Below, one piece after another: positions 1 through 6,261 of a stretch of DNA of 15,091 bases. Within the stretch, counting starts at the first letter, position 1. Every line of letters starts with the position of its first letter. The notes under the pieces are model-generated. The model was not told the DNA's origin. It worked only from the letters and a program-made list of their open reading frames with translations, and made no database searches. A program made the translations under genes and the position numbers. Origin of the DNA: Euryarchaeota archaeon UBA91 (lineage in GTDB: Archaea; Thermoplasmatota; Poseidoniia; Poseidoniales; Poseidoniaceae); assembly GCA_002499705.1 (NCBI GenBank), contig DAMU01000104.1, positions 16,460 to 31,550 on the forward strand, written 5' to 3'.

Positions 1-1
1 G

Positions 2-421
2 GAGTTTCGGCTGCTGTTGAAGAGAAGGTGTGGTCAAAGGCATCCAGACTTGTTCTCCCTGCGAGGGTGTCTTCTGAACCGCTACCTTCTGGTCGGAGAA
101 ATTCTTCGAACTTCCCCATTGCTCCTGCTGAACGTGAAAGGTCGCGTGCTTGCAGGATGTGCGTACGAGCCTCCCAAGTTGGACCAAGCACTTGGCGCGC
201 TAACAGTCGCCAAGCTGCTGTCTTGCCAACACCGGCTGGGCCAGAAAGAAGAAGATGTGGTGGATTGGCTTGAAGAGACGTGTGCTGGAGGTTGTTTCGA
301 GTCGACTCTGGAAGCAATAAATCCTCAAACAAGAGAGGTGCTTTCTCAGCGAGCCAAGATGACATGGAATCACCTTAATGCCAGAGGTCCTTCAACCCTG
401 CGCGGAAGTCGTGTGATGTGA
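2..421 (+). CDS. 3' end of an unrecognised protein (5' truncated)
   Basis: The frame is open from the first complete codon of the window to a TGA at 419-421, giving about 139 residues of the C-terminal part of a longer protein. I do not recognise the family. The visible part is mostly helical: a leucine-rich stretch (LLNRYLLVGEILRTSPLLLL), then a segment beginning KLDQALGALTVAKLL, then an acidic helix (QKEEDVVDWLEE). Four cysteines are scattered without a clear zinc-binding pattern. The gene converges on rpo12, with only two bases between the stop codons. No competing minus-strand frame of useful length is present, and the frame ends exactly where the next gene's tail begins, so I treat it as real. 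A leucine codon TTG at 17 could be read as a start, but the frame is open upstream of it. Confidence 0.6.
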   Translation, partial: EFRLLLKRRCGQRHPDLFSLRGCLLNRYLLVGEILRTSPLLLLNVKGRVLAGCAYEPPKLDQALGALTVAKLLSCQHRLGQKEEDVVDWLEETCAGGCFESTLEAINPQTREVLSQRAKMTWNHLNARGPSTLRGSRVM

Positions 422-423
422 AA

Positions 424-573
424 TCACTCGGCTCTGATCGTTTTGTTGCCTTGTCGGCGTAACTTCATGAATATTCGAGACCCACACGCTTTGCAACTGA
501 TTCCGTTACGTTCACGGTGGAACGATTCAAGGTTTCCGCAGACAGCGCATTTGTAATCAACGAGTTCAACCAT
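424..573 (-). CDS. rpo12: DNA-directed RNA polymerase subunit Rpo12 (RpoP)
   Basis: This is a 49-residue zinc-ribbon subunit of archaeal RNA polymerase, equivalent to eukaryotic Rpb12. Two CxxC pairs are visible, C9/C12 (CAVC) and C27/C30 (CKAC), followed by GSRIFMKLR and a basic tail, which matches the family in order and spacing. Known homologues help assemble the Rpo3-Rpo10-Rpo11 platform. I chose the ATG at 573 because the family starts only a few residues before the first CxxC and because GGAG lies nine bases upstream. The frame extends further upstream (ATG at 588, and to 672), but those extra residues are not conserved-looking and run into the preceding gene. It lies downstream of the duplicated 144-residue protein on the same strand, 85 bases away, and is probably co-transcribed with it. 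Confidence 0.9.
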   Translation of the reverse strand: MVELVDYKCAVCGNLESFHRERNGISCKACGSRIFMKLRRQGNKTIRAE

Positions 574-658
574 AGTATTCGACTCCATTCTACGCGACCA
601 ACCACCCTTTCTTGAAGGTGTCCCTTGGGTGGTGGTGAGGTTTGAACCTGAAAACGGC

Positions 659-1093
659 TTACTGGCCAGCAAGAAGGGCTGGCACCATGCGGATGTGTTG
701 AGCTGTACTCAAATCAGTATCTGCAAGTGCATCTGTTGCAACCATGCAGCTGTCAACAAAGACCCAAGATCCTGCTTGTTGCTTGGCTTGGTCGACGATT
801 TCGCTTTTGGTCATCTGAACAACGCTGTGCCCGGTTGGGTCTGCGATTTCAACAGTGTATGTTGGCTCATCAGTCGAATCTTTACCTGCTTGTAGGGCGG
901 GTACGACGCGGATGTGTTGTGCTGCATCAAAGTCGGTGTTCTCAAGTTGGTCTGTTGCCACCATTCGGTTGTCGACAAAAATCCAGTTTCCTTGGCTCTT
1001 TGACGCCTGGTCAATAAGGTCGGTCTTAGTCATCTCGACAACGCTGTGTCCAGTGGCATCTGCTATTTCTACGGTGTATGTTTTCTCATCCAT
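659..1093 (-). CDS. Protein of two tandem near-identical units, possible beta-grasp (ubiquitin-like) fold
   Basis: The 144 residues consist of two copies of a roughly 66-residue unit, residues 5-70 and 78-143, offset by 73 residues and joined by a short acidic linker (KDSTDEP). Each unit begins TYTVEIAD-TGHSVV, carries a helix beginning MTK, then W-FVD and MVATD, and ends AQHIR-VPAL-AG. I do not recognise a named family. The strand-helix-strand layout and the closing IR-VPAL-AG segment recall beta-grasp proteins such as the phage lambda tail assembly protein I and multi-ubiquitin domains. That is inference from pattern only. There is no signal peptide or membrane segment. The gene is divergent from the SPFH gene and lies directly upstream of rpo12. 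A TATA-like box at 1126-1135 would give a leader of about ten bases. Confidence 0.8.
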   Translation of the reverse strand: MDEKTYTVEIADATGHSVVEMTKTDLIDQASKSQGNWIFVDNRMVATDQLENTDFDAAQHIRVVPALQAGKDSTDEPTYTVEIADPTGHSVVQMTKSEIVDQAKQQAGSWVFVDSCMVATDALADTDLSTAQHIRMVPALLAGQ

Positions 1094-1125
1094 AATTTCA
1101 CTTCACAAATCGGACCTTTCGACTC

Positions 1126-1135
1126 CATATAAAGA
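1126..1135. promoter_or_regulatory. Shared TATA-like element between divergent genes
   Basis: The plus strand reads CATATAAAGA and the minus strand TCTTTATATG, so either direction resembles an archaeal TATA box. On the minus strand it sits about 37 bases before the ATG at 1093, predicting a start of transcription near 1103. On the plus strand it predicts a transcript start near 1157, about 28 bases before the ATG at 1185. One element may serve both genes, or only one. This is a motif match only. Confidence 0.45.
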
Positions 1136-1184
1136 AAAGCAGGATTTCGGATAAGATGAAAAGGCGACTGCGCGTAAACCTGCT

Positions 1185-2345
1185 ATGGACGTCTGGGGGA
1201 TTATGCTCTTCTTCGCAGTCGCCTTCATGGCTGGAGTGGCGCTCTTATTGATACCTTCACTGTATGTAACCATCCCTTCATCTGAAGTTATGTTTCGAAC
1301 AACACGAGGGGCAAAGAACGAGCCATCCCTTTTCGAAGAGGGAAGGGTTTTGATCATTCCTCTGTATCATCGTTACTCTCTTTTAGGTATGCATCCAATG
1401 AGAGTTTTCTTTAATCATCCAACCTTTTTGGACAAAAACAACATACGATTGAAAATAAAAATATACTTCACCTTCGCCATTTCTAATGAACATGCATCCA
1501 TTCTCATTGCAGCACGAAGATTCGCCGGGCTTAATAGTTCGCAAATTGAAGAAATTGCAAGTGAAATATTCTTGAGTGAATTGCGCAATGCGGTATCCGT
1601 GAGATCAGTTGAACAAATTATTGAACACCGTGACAGTTTTATAGGCCTCTTGTATCGAAATCTTGACCCTGAATTGAACAAAAGTGGACTCTACTTGATG
1701 AACTGTACGATTGCAGATATTACCGATAATTCGGGTCATGTTGAGGGTGCTATTGCCAAAAAACAGGCCAAAGATGCTGAACGCGAGAAAATAAAAAGTG
1801 AACTGTCGGATAGATATCCACATAACTCAGAATTGCGTGAATTATTGCAACGTGAATTGTCGCACGAGCCTTCAGGAAATGACACGAATGAAACCCCACG
1901 CTCAGCACCAAACCAACAAAACCCCGTTGAGATTCCTCAACATGTTCTCTTCAAATTTGATTTCAAAGACATGCCAACAAAGCAAGATATTTTGCTGAAC
2001 ATTGACATAAATATTGCTGTTGGTGCCTCAAATGATCCGTTGTTTTTACAGAACGGCATGAAGGCACTCTCCGGCCGTTCTCCTCTCGAAATTGAACAAA
2101 TTGCTCGAGACATGGTTTCTCAAGATTTTGCTTCGGCCATTGAAATGATTACTATCGAAGACATTAATCGTAACAGAGAATGGTTCTTGAATCATTGCGT
2201 AGATATTGTTGGCGAGAGGTTAAAACAGATTGGAATGCGTGTTGTCTTAATCAAGGTCATCGACATTACAGACGACAGCGGATGGATCGAGCGGGCCGGG
2301 CAACGAGCATTGGCTGAAGCTCGAAGAAACAAAGAACGCAACTGA
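1185..2345 (+). CDS. Membrane-anchored protein with two SPFH (flotillin/band 7) units
   Basis: This 386-residue protein starts with a hydrophobic segment at residues 5-30, likely a membrane anchor. A first SPFH unit spans about 31-200 and contains a flotillin-like helix beginning SSQIEEIASEIFLSELR, then SVEQIIEHRDSF, then ADITDNSGHVEGAIAKKQA. A low-complexity linker rich in N, P and E follows (about 205-250). A second unit at about 251-380 repeats the same order: SPLEIEQIARDMVSQDF, TIEDINRNREWF, IDITDDSGWIERAGQRALAEARR. Known SPFH proteins form membrane-associated oligomeric cages that organise microdomains or regulate membrane proteases. Flotillins usually carry one SPFH domain followed by a long coiled coil. 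Here a second SPFH unit replaces the coiled coil. In-frame TAA at 1152-1154 limits the start, and ATG 1185 is the first ATG after it. Confidence 0.8.
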   Translation: MDVWGIMLFFAVAFMAGVALLLIPSLYVTIPSSEVMFRTTRGAKNEPSLFEEGRVLIIPLYHRYSLLGMHPMRVFFNHPTFLDKNNIRLKIKIYFTFAISNEHASILIAARRFAGLNSSQIEEIASEIFLSELRNAVSVRSVEQIIEHRDSFIGLLYRNLDPELNKSGLYLMNCTIADITDNSGHVEGAIAKKQAKDAEREKIKSELSDRYPHNSELRELLQRELSHEPSGNDTNETPRSAPNQQNPVEIPQHVLFKFDFKDMPTKQDILLNIDINIAVGASNDPLFLQNGMKALSGRSPLEIEQIARDMVSQDFASAIEMITIEDINRNREWFLNHCVDIVGERLKQIGMRVVLIKVIDITDDSGWIERAGQRALAEARRNKERN

Positions 2346-2358
2346 TTGAATTTGTAAA

Positions 2359-2378
2359 GGCACGTTCAAACTCGTGCC
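2359..2378. terminator. Hairpin between convergent genes, possible 3'-end element
   Basis: GGCACG and CGTGCC form a perfect six-base stem around an eight-base loop, 13 bases past the SPFH stop codon and 54 bases past the DUF523 stop on the other strand. No long T-run follows on either strand, and archaeal termination mostly depends on T-tracts, so its role is uncertain. Confidence 0.25.
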
Positions 2379-2432
2379 ATCAATCCAAGAGACGACGGTA
2401 TCGGAGAAAGGAACCTCTGGTGAATTGCCGTA

Positions 2433-3236
2433 TCAATGTGGTAACGGCGCAAATGGTGTTGCAATAGTATCAGTGGGGCCGAGAACACGCTCCATTGCAT
2501 GCGCAATTGGCTCGGTTTTCGTTAACACATTGAGTGATTGTTGGGCCTCTGTCATGTAAGCAAGAGCAACCGTCTCAGGATGTTCGCCGTTGTCAAAGCC
2601 TTGAGTGATGAGGCGGCCAAGTTTACGTTTAGCGTCTGGTGAACGGCTCAATAAGAAGAGCTTGTTGACGTTATGAAATTCCTTTATTGCCTTGTCAGTC
2701 CAACCTTTCTTACCCTCATGATGCCAAAGTGAAAAGAAGTGGACGCGCACAAAGAAGTGTTCTGCTTGCCGAGGGTCAGTCAGTCGACCTTCTTCGATCA
2801 CGGGGATGTGTGGGTAAAGAGTCGTGAATACTTTTGCAAACATACCCATCCCGCTGCGAACTGCTTGAACATGCCCCTCGCGGTAGACCTTAACCCGTTC
2901 AAGTCCGCAACTTGGAGAATCTTTCTTGAAGACAAAGCCGCAAATCCCTGATTCGACCAAGGCATCGGCTTGTAACTGGGCGTATTCGAGCATTTGTGAT
3001 GTGAAGTCATCACCGTTTTTGGGATTAACAAGACGAATGGATTCACCATCATTCACCAGTCGAGTAGTAGGGCGAGGAGTTCCCATTCCGATTCCGACTT
3101 CTGGGCAAATGCTAACCATATCGAAATGTCCTTTCCACTCATTGGTCAGTGCTCGAAACTCAGCAGTGCCTCCATTGTGGCGTACTTTCTCGCCAAGCAG
3201 ACACGCAGAAACTGCCAGTCTGGGTTTGTCGTCCAT
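2433..3236 (-). CDS. DUF523-DUF1722 protein, RudS/TudS-like desulfidase (C-terminus short)
   Basis: Residues 1-155 form a DUF523 domain with C12 (SACLLG), C44 (CPE) and C110 (SPSCG). In the known DUF523 enzyme TudS (2-thiouracil desulfidase), three such cysteines hold an iron-sulfur cluster. Residues about 185-245 resemble DUF1722 (EFHNVNKLFLLSRSP, KLGRLI). The DUF523-DUF1722 fusion is the layout of RudS, a bacterial enzyme that removes sulfur from 4-thiouridine in tRNA, so a role in tRNA or thiobase desulfuration is inferred. The protein ends at 267 residues, while fused homologues usually exceed 300, so the end of DUF1722 is missing. Only about 87 bases separate its stop from the SPFH stop, so the missing part cannot simply lie downstream. 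ATG 3236 fits a leaderless transcript from a TATA-like box at 3258-3265. The gene lies just downstream of tRNA-Asp on the same strand. Confidence 0.8.
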   Translation of the reverse strand: MDDKPRLAVSACLLGEKVRHNGGTAEFRALTNEWKGHFDMVSICPEVGIGMGTPRPTTRLVNDGESIRLVNPKNGDDFTSQMLEYAQLQADALVESGICGFVFKKDSPSCGLERVKVYREGHVQAVRSGMGMFAKVFTTLYPHIPVIEEGRLTDPRQAEHFFVRVHFFSLWHHEGKKGWTDKAIKEFHNVNKLFLLSRSPDAKRKLGRLITQGFDNGEHPETVALAYMTEAQQSLNVLTKTEPIAHAMERVLGPTDTIATPFAPLPH

Positions 3237-3257
3237 GACAAAATCCCGTTGAATCAG

Positions 3258-3265
3258 TATATCAA
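3258..3265 (-). promoter_or_regulatory. TATA-like box for the DUF523-DUF1722 gene
   Basis: The minus strand reads TGATATAC, centred about 26 bases before the ATG at 3236, predicting a leaderless transcript. Just upstream on the minus strand is the inverted repeat ACTGT-TTATT-ACAGT (3268-3282), which could be an operator or a fold at the 3' end of the tRNA transcript. Confidence 0.45.
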
Positions 3266-3293
3266 GAACTGTTTATTACAGTAGAAAAGTAGG

Positions 3294-3365
3294 CGCCCAC
3301 TCCGAGAATTGAACTCGGGTCGCAGGAATGACAATCCTGCATGATAACCTCTACACCAAGCGGGC
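3294..3365 (-). tRNA. tRNA-Asp (GTC)
   Basis: All four stems of the cloverleaf can be drawn on the minus strand in 72 bases. The acceptor stem pairs GCCCGCT with AGTGGGC (one G-T pair). The anticodon stem CAGGA/TCCTG closes the loop TTGTCAT with anticodon GTC at 3330-3332. The T arm is CCGAG-TTCAATT-CTCGG (3302-3318). The D arm contains TGGTGTAGAGGTTA. The discriminator base is G, as expected for tRNA-Asp. The genome does not encode the CCA end (CCT follows), and there is no intron. Confidence 0.95.
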
Positions 3366-3392
3366 CTAAGCAAGTCCTCCGTTACGCAACCG

Positions 3393-3402
3393 CTATTTAA
3401 GC
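3393..3402. promoter_or_regulatory. Near-palindromic TATA-like box shared by tRNA-Asp and the repeat protein gene
   Basis: The plus strand reads CTATTTAAGC and the minus strand GCTTAAATAG. The centre is about 32 bases from the tRNA 5' end at 3365 and about 37 bases from the GTG at 3434, fitting a short leader for each. Either direction could use it. Confidence 0.45.
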
Positions 3403-3433
3403 CGCGCCATGTGGCCTGTGTGGGGCGTTATCT

Positions 3434-5059
3434 GTGGCGGGAAAAAAAACATCTGCTGAGCAAACAAAAGAAGAGCAGAAAGATGCGCAGGTTGGTAACC
3501 TTCTCGACGCTGCTTTTGGAGACCTCGGAGGACTACAGAAAGCCCCTGAAGAAGAAGTCGTAGAAATATCAGAAGCCATTGAAGAAGTGGTTGAAGAAGA
3601 AATTTCTGTCGAAGAGACAGAAGAAGAATCCCCTTCTGTTGAAGAGGAAGTCATTGACGACGCTGGTCCATCGGGCCCACCGTCCGGTCCACCATCTGGC
3701 CCGCCATCAGGCCCTCCGTCTGGTCCACCTCCAGGCTCTCCTCCAAGCAGCCCTCCGGCTGAAGAAGAAGTCGTAGAAGACCAAGAGGTTGAGTCTTCAA
3801 CTGATTCGCCATCCGGTCCTCCATCTGGCCCTCCTTCCGGTCCTCCATCCGGCCGTCCTTCAGGTCCACCGTCTGGCCCACCATCTGGCCCACCGTCTGG
3901 CCCCCCTCCAAGTTCACCTCCAAGCGATTCTCCGGCTGAAGAAGAAATCGTAGAAGAGGCTGTGCAAGACGCTCCGGTTGCCCCGAGCAGTCCGCCAAGT
4001 GGCCCACCTTCGGGCCCCCCGTCTGGCCCACCGAGCGGACCTCCCTCGGAATTACCTAAGCAAGAACTGGAAGAAGTCATTGAAGAGGCAACAGAAAAAG
4101 AAGTTCCAGAGATTGTTGAGCAAGCAGAAGAACCTGAAGAAGTCATTGAAGAGGCAACAGAAAAAGAAGTTCCAGAGATTGTTGAGCAAGCAGAAGAACC
4201 TGAAGAAGTCATTGAAGTGGCTGAAAAAGAAGTTCCAGAGATTACTGAGCAAGCAGAAGAACCTGAAGAAGTCATTGAAGTGGCTGTTGAGCAACATCAA
4301 CAACCTGAATTGTCTGAACAGCAAATCCTCGCTGAACAAGAAATTGCTCGACTCAATGCAGAAGTTGAGCGCTTGCGCCAATCCATGGCCGGAGCTGCTG
4401 AAGTCATTGAGGAGTTAGAAACTCCCCCAATGCCACCGGCTGTTATCGAAGAAATCGTGATTGGCGCTTACATTGTGAGTGATTTTGCTCGACTTGCTCG
4501 CCAACTCGATCGAGAACAATTGATTCGAGCGACCATGGGCACCATCGCAATGCTCCATCCAGATAATCTTGGAATCATGATTTCTACTCGGAACCGAACC
4601 ATGCTCCCTCGACTTGATGAGCGAGGTTTGTGCGCAGGCTTACTGGGCCAACCAAACCCGCCTCGTGGCGCTCCACAAGACTGGCGAATCATGGAAGTCA
4701 TTCTCGCTTCGGTGAGCATGGTAACCGGCGGGCCTGCTGCAGTTATCCACTCACATGGCGCCTCTACAACAGCTGTCAGCAGTGAGAAAGATTTGGTTCT
4801 CGTTCAACCAATTGATGTTATTGGAAAGGAACAAATTGGCAAGGTAATCATCGTTGACCCGGATGAAGATAATCCTGAAGATTTCCTTGGACAAGTGCTT
4901 GAAGCCCTCAAACAAGGCGGTATGCGCTGCGTTGTTGTTCGAGGCAAGGGTGCTTATGCGGTTGGTGCTGACCTGGATCAAGCGTGGGCAAATGCTGCAA
5001 TGTTAGAACACAGTATGAAAATCGTGCTGTTAGCTCGACAAGCGAACTTGAAGATTTAA
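3434..5059 (+). CDS. Acidic Pro/Gly/Ser-repeat protein with a degenerate class II aldolase/adducin domain
   Basis: This is a 541-residue protein starting at GTG. Residues 1-78 are acidic. Three PSGPP-type tracts follow (79-105, 126-166, 185-205), separated by acidic spacers such as PAEEEVVED. Next come acidic 22-residue repeats (213 to about 290), a short coiled-coil-like helix (ILAEQEIARLNAEVERLRQS), and a globular C-terminal domain (about 337-541). The last resembles class II aldolase/adducin: IHSHGAS (H439, H441) matches the HxH metal pair and the end beginning KGAYAVGADLDQAW matches the closing helix. The third metal histidine, normally in an NHG or GHG motif, is lysine here (GKG, K505), and the usual catalytic glutamate is not evident. 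I infer a non-catalytic or altered role, perhaps as an assembly domain with a long disordered arm. It has no signal peptide. Its stop lies one base from the convergent Rieske gene. Confidence 0.75.
   Translation: MAGKKTSAEQTKEEQKDAQVGNLLDAAFGDLGGLQKAPEEEVVEISEAIEEVVEEEISVEETEEESPSVEEEVIDDAGPSGPPSGPPSGPPSGPPSGPPPGSPPSSPPAEEEVVEDQEVESSTDSPSGPPSGPPSGPPSGRPSGPPSGPPSGPPSGPPPSSPPSDSPAEEEIVEEAVQDAPVAPSSPPSGPPSGPPSGPPSGPPSELPKQELEEVIEEATEKEVPEIVEQAEEPEEVIEEATEKEVPEIVEQAEEPEEVIEVAEKEVPEITEQAEEPEEVIEVAVEQHQQPELSEQQILAEQEIARLNAEVERLRQSMAGAAEVIEELETPPMPPAVIEEIVIGAYIVSDFARLARQLDREQLIRATMGTIAMLHPDNLGIMISTRNRTMLPRLDERGLCAGLLGQPNPPRGAPQDWRIMEVILASVSMVTGGPAAVIHSHGASTTAVSSEKDLVLVQPIDVIGKEQIGKVIIVDPDEDNPEDFLGQVLEALKQGGMRCVVVRGKGAYAVGADLDQAWANAAMLEHSMKIVLLARQANLKI
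3668..4048 (+). repeat. Three PSGPP-coding tracts
   Basis: The tracts are at 3668-3748, 3809-3931 and 3986-4048. The unit is Ser-Gly-Pro-Pro. Serine is written TCC, TCT, TCA, TCG, AGT and AGC, and glycine GGC and GGT, so the peptide repeat is conserved while the DNA has diverged. It is a protein-level repeat inside the gene, not a CRISPR array or satellite. Confidence 0.9.
4070..4264 (+). repeat. 66-base tandem repeat inside the gene
   Basis: Bases 4070-4135 and 4136-4201 are identical copies. A third copy of 63 bases (4202-4264) has one codon fewer and a few changes, and a partial fourth copy begins at 4265. Each encodes EEVIEEATEKEVPEIV plus EQAEEP. Identity at the DNA level suggests recent duplication. 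Confidence 0.95.
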
Positions 5060-5060
5060 C

Positions 5061-5420
5061 TTACTCAATGAAGACTTGAAGAAAATTATCATTAACACGA
5101 GTTTCGTAAATTTTCAAGTCTTTTTGCCTGGAAAGTTTTCCGAGTAATTTCCCATAGGGAGGAAACAACGGGAAAGGAGACCATTCTTTGACTGCACCAT
5201 CTTCCAAATGATACGTCGATTGATGTAATGGGCATCGAACACATCCATCTTCGATTTTCCCACCCCATGCAAGTGGCCATCGCATGTGCCTGCACAACCC
5301 TTCTGTAGCAATGTAATCGTCGCCAATTTGGCCGACCATTACTGTTTTCAGTCCGAACGTTACCATTTTGGTTTTTCCAGGTTTCAAGCGTTTTGTTTTC
5401 AATGCGTTTTTCCAAGACAT
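5061..5420 (-). CDS. Rieske [2Fe-2S] domain protein
   Basis: This small ferredoxin-like protein has the two Rieske cluster motifs CRH and CPLH. Numbered from the upstream ATG at 5432, they are C47/H49 and C67/H70, separated by WPLAWGGKIEDG. Family members carry electrons for oxygenases or other redox enzymes. Here the whole protein is one Rieske domain with no signal peptide or membrane helix, so it is probably a soluble carrier. Two starts are possible: ATG 5432, which overlaps the SDR gene by eight bases, and ATG 5420. I prefer 5420 (119 residues) because GGTGA, which includes the SDR stop codon, lies four bases before it. Tight coupling with the SDR gene suggests co-translation and a shared reaction. 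The electron donor and acceptor are not visible in the window. Confidence 0.85.
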   Translation of the reverse strand: MSWKNALKTKRLKPGKTKMVTFGLKTVMVGQIGDDYIATEGLCRHMRWPLAWGGKIEDGCVRCPLHQSTYHLEDGAVKEWSPFPLFPPYGKLLGKLSRQKDLKIYETRVNDNFLQVFIE

Positions 5421-5424
5421 ATGT

Positions 5425-6156
5425 TCACCCATTCAGTTGGGACATTCCGCCATCAAGATGGAGGACCTGTCCAGTGAAATTATCCGGTGCCTCGCATAAT
5501 AACCATTCCATGCTCGAGGCGATTTCTTGACGCTGATTGATTCGCTTCAAGGGTATTTTACCCACAGCGGCTTCTCTCACTGCATCAGAACGAAGGATTG
5601 TTTCAGCGAGGCGGGTTTCTGTCAATCCTGGCGCAACGGCATTGACGCGAATGTTACGTTGGCTGTAGGTCGCTGCAGCAGAGCGCACCATGGATTCAAT
5701 ACCGCCCTTTGCAGCGGCAATGGCTTCGTGATTAATCAGCCCCAATGTTGCAGCTACACTCGAAGTGAACACCATCCGTCCCCCTCCATTACGGAGCATC
5801 GATTTACCTGCAACAGATAATGTCAAAAAAGCGCTTGAAAGATTGGTATGAATGACTTCGTTAAAAGCATCAAGAGCAAGTGCGTGAGGGGGGCGTATCA
5901 CAAGAGAACCGACCAAGTGAGCAACGCCGGAAATCTTTCCATTCCCGTTCTCATTGGCTAATTCTACTGCCTTCAAAACAGCCTCTTTGTCTAATGCATC
6001 GCCTTGAATAAAGTGTGCTCCTTGTGAAACGAGTGGTTCAACACGTTCGGCATCGCGAGCGAGAAGCGTTATTACGTGACCTTTTTCGATGAGTTTTGAA
6101 CCGAGTTCGAGGGCAATGTCACTGCTAGCACCAACAATCAGATAGGACTGCGACAT
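5425..6156 (-). CDS. Atypical short-chain dehydrogenase/reductase lacking the catalytic tyrosine
   Basis: This is a 243-residue Rossmann-fold protein. Visible SDR features are the nucleotide-binding GASSDIA (9-15), GDALD (52-56), the helix with HTNLSSAF (N105), TSS with S133, K150 and NAVAPGLTET (172-181). In classical SDRs the active site is Ser, then Tyr 13 residues later, then Lys four after that. Here the Ser (133) and Lys (150) are in place but the Tyr position is I146 (NHEAIAAAK). I recall this NHEAIAAAK variant from other bacterial SDR-like proteins, so it may mark a subfamily rather than a sequencing error. The substrate is unknown. I chose ATG 6156 over ATG 6180 because a TATA-like box sits right at 6180, which predicts transcription starting near 6157. 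The Rieske gene follows directly. Confidence 0.85.
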   Translation of the reverse strand: MSQSYLIVGASSDIALELGSKLIEKGHVITLLARDAERVEPLVSQGAHFIQGDALDKEAVLKAVELANENGNGKISGVAHLVGSLVIRPPHALALDAFNEVIHTNLSSAFLTLSVAGKSMLRNGGGRMVFTSSVAATLGLINHEAIAAAKGGIESMVRSAAATYSQRNIRVNAVAPGLTETRLAETILRSDAVREAAVGKIPLKRINQRQEIASSMEWLLCEAPDNFTGQVLHLDGGMSQLNG

Positions 6157-6178
6157 AGTTCCAACTTCCCATGTGCGC

Positions 6179-6188
6179 ATTTATACTT
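6179..6188 (-). promoter_or_regulatory. TATA-like box for the SDR-Rieske operon
   Basis: The minus strand reads AAGTATAAAT, overlapping the upstream ATG at 6180 and centred about 27 bases before ATG 6156. It therefore favours a leaderless start at 6156 and makes the longer reading unlikely. Confidence 0.55.
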
Positions 6189-6229
6189 CTGTTTTCTTGG
6201 ATTAGAGAAATGAGCAAGAAAGGCTAAAG

Positions 6230-6240
6230 CAATTAAAAAC
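6230..6240 (+). promoter_or_regulatory. TATA-like box for the Tudor/EF-hand mosaic gene
   Basis: CAATTAAAAAC is centred about 27 bases before ATG 6262 and only nine bases before ATG 6244. If it is the TATA box, the transcript is leaderless and begins at 6262. Confidence 0.4.
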
Positions 6241-6261
6241 AGGATGGGGTCTTCAAGATAT

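Noticed and set aside
588..672. Longer N-terminus for Rpo12
   Set aside because: The family starts just before the first CxxC; the extension overlaps the upstream gene, and a GGAG motif supports ATG 573.
1156..1251. Short open frame starting at the predicted transcript start of the SPFH gene (31 codons)
   Set aside because: It overlaps the SPFH start in another frame and its peptide shows no recognisable feature; chance is the simpler explanation.
2346..2432. Missing end of DUF1722 lying downstream through a frameshift
   Set aside because: Only 87 bases separate the two convergent stop codons, too few for the missing part, and no DUF1722-like peptide was noticed in other frames.
3268..3282. 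Inverted repeat ACTGT-N5-ACAGT as a firm operator
   Set aside because: A five-base stem is too short to be convincing alone; it is mentioned only with the nearby promoter.
3660..4270. Possible CRISPR or satellite array
   Set aside because: The repeats keep the reading frame, the first set varies at third codon positions, and there are no unique spacers of even length.
3397..4275. Long minus-strand frame rich in Ser, Gly and Pro (292 codons) opposite the repeat gene
   Set aside because: It is the mirror of the repetitive plus-strand gene; the plus frame has a sensible promoter and a folded C-terminal domain, while this one is only low complexity.
3978..4418. Lys/Gln/Leu-rich plus-strand frame
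   Set aside because: It is a frame-shifted shadow of the acidic repeats in the 541-residue gene.
6180..6180. Upstream ATG for the SDR gene
   Set aside because: A TATA-like box overlaps this codon, and the Rossmann strand begins naturally a few residues after ATG 6156.
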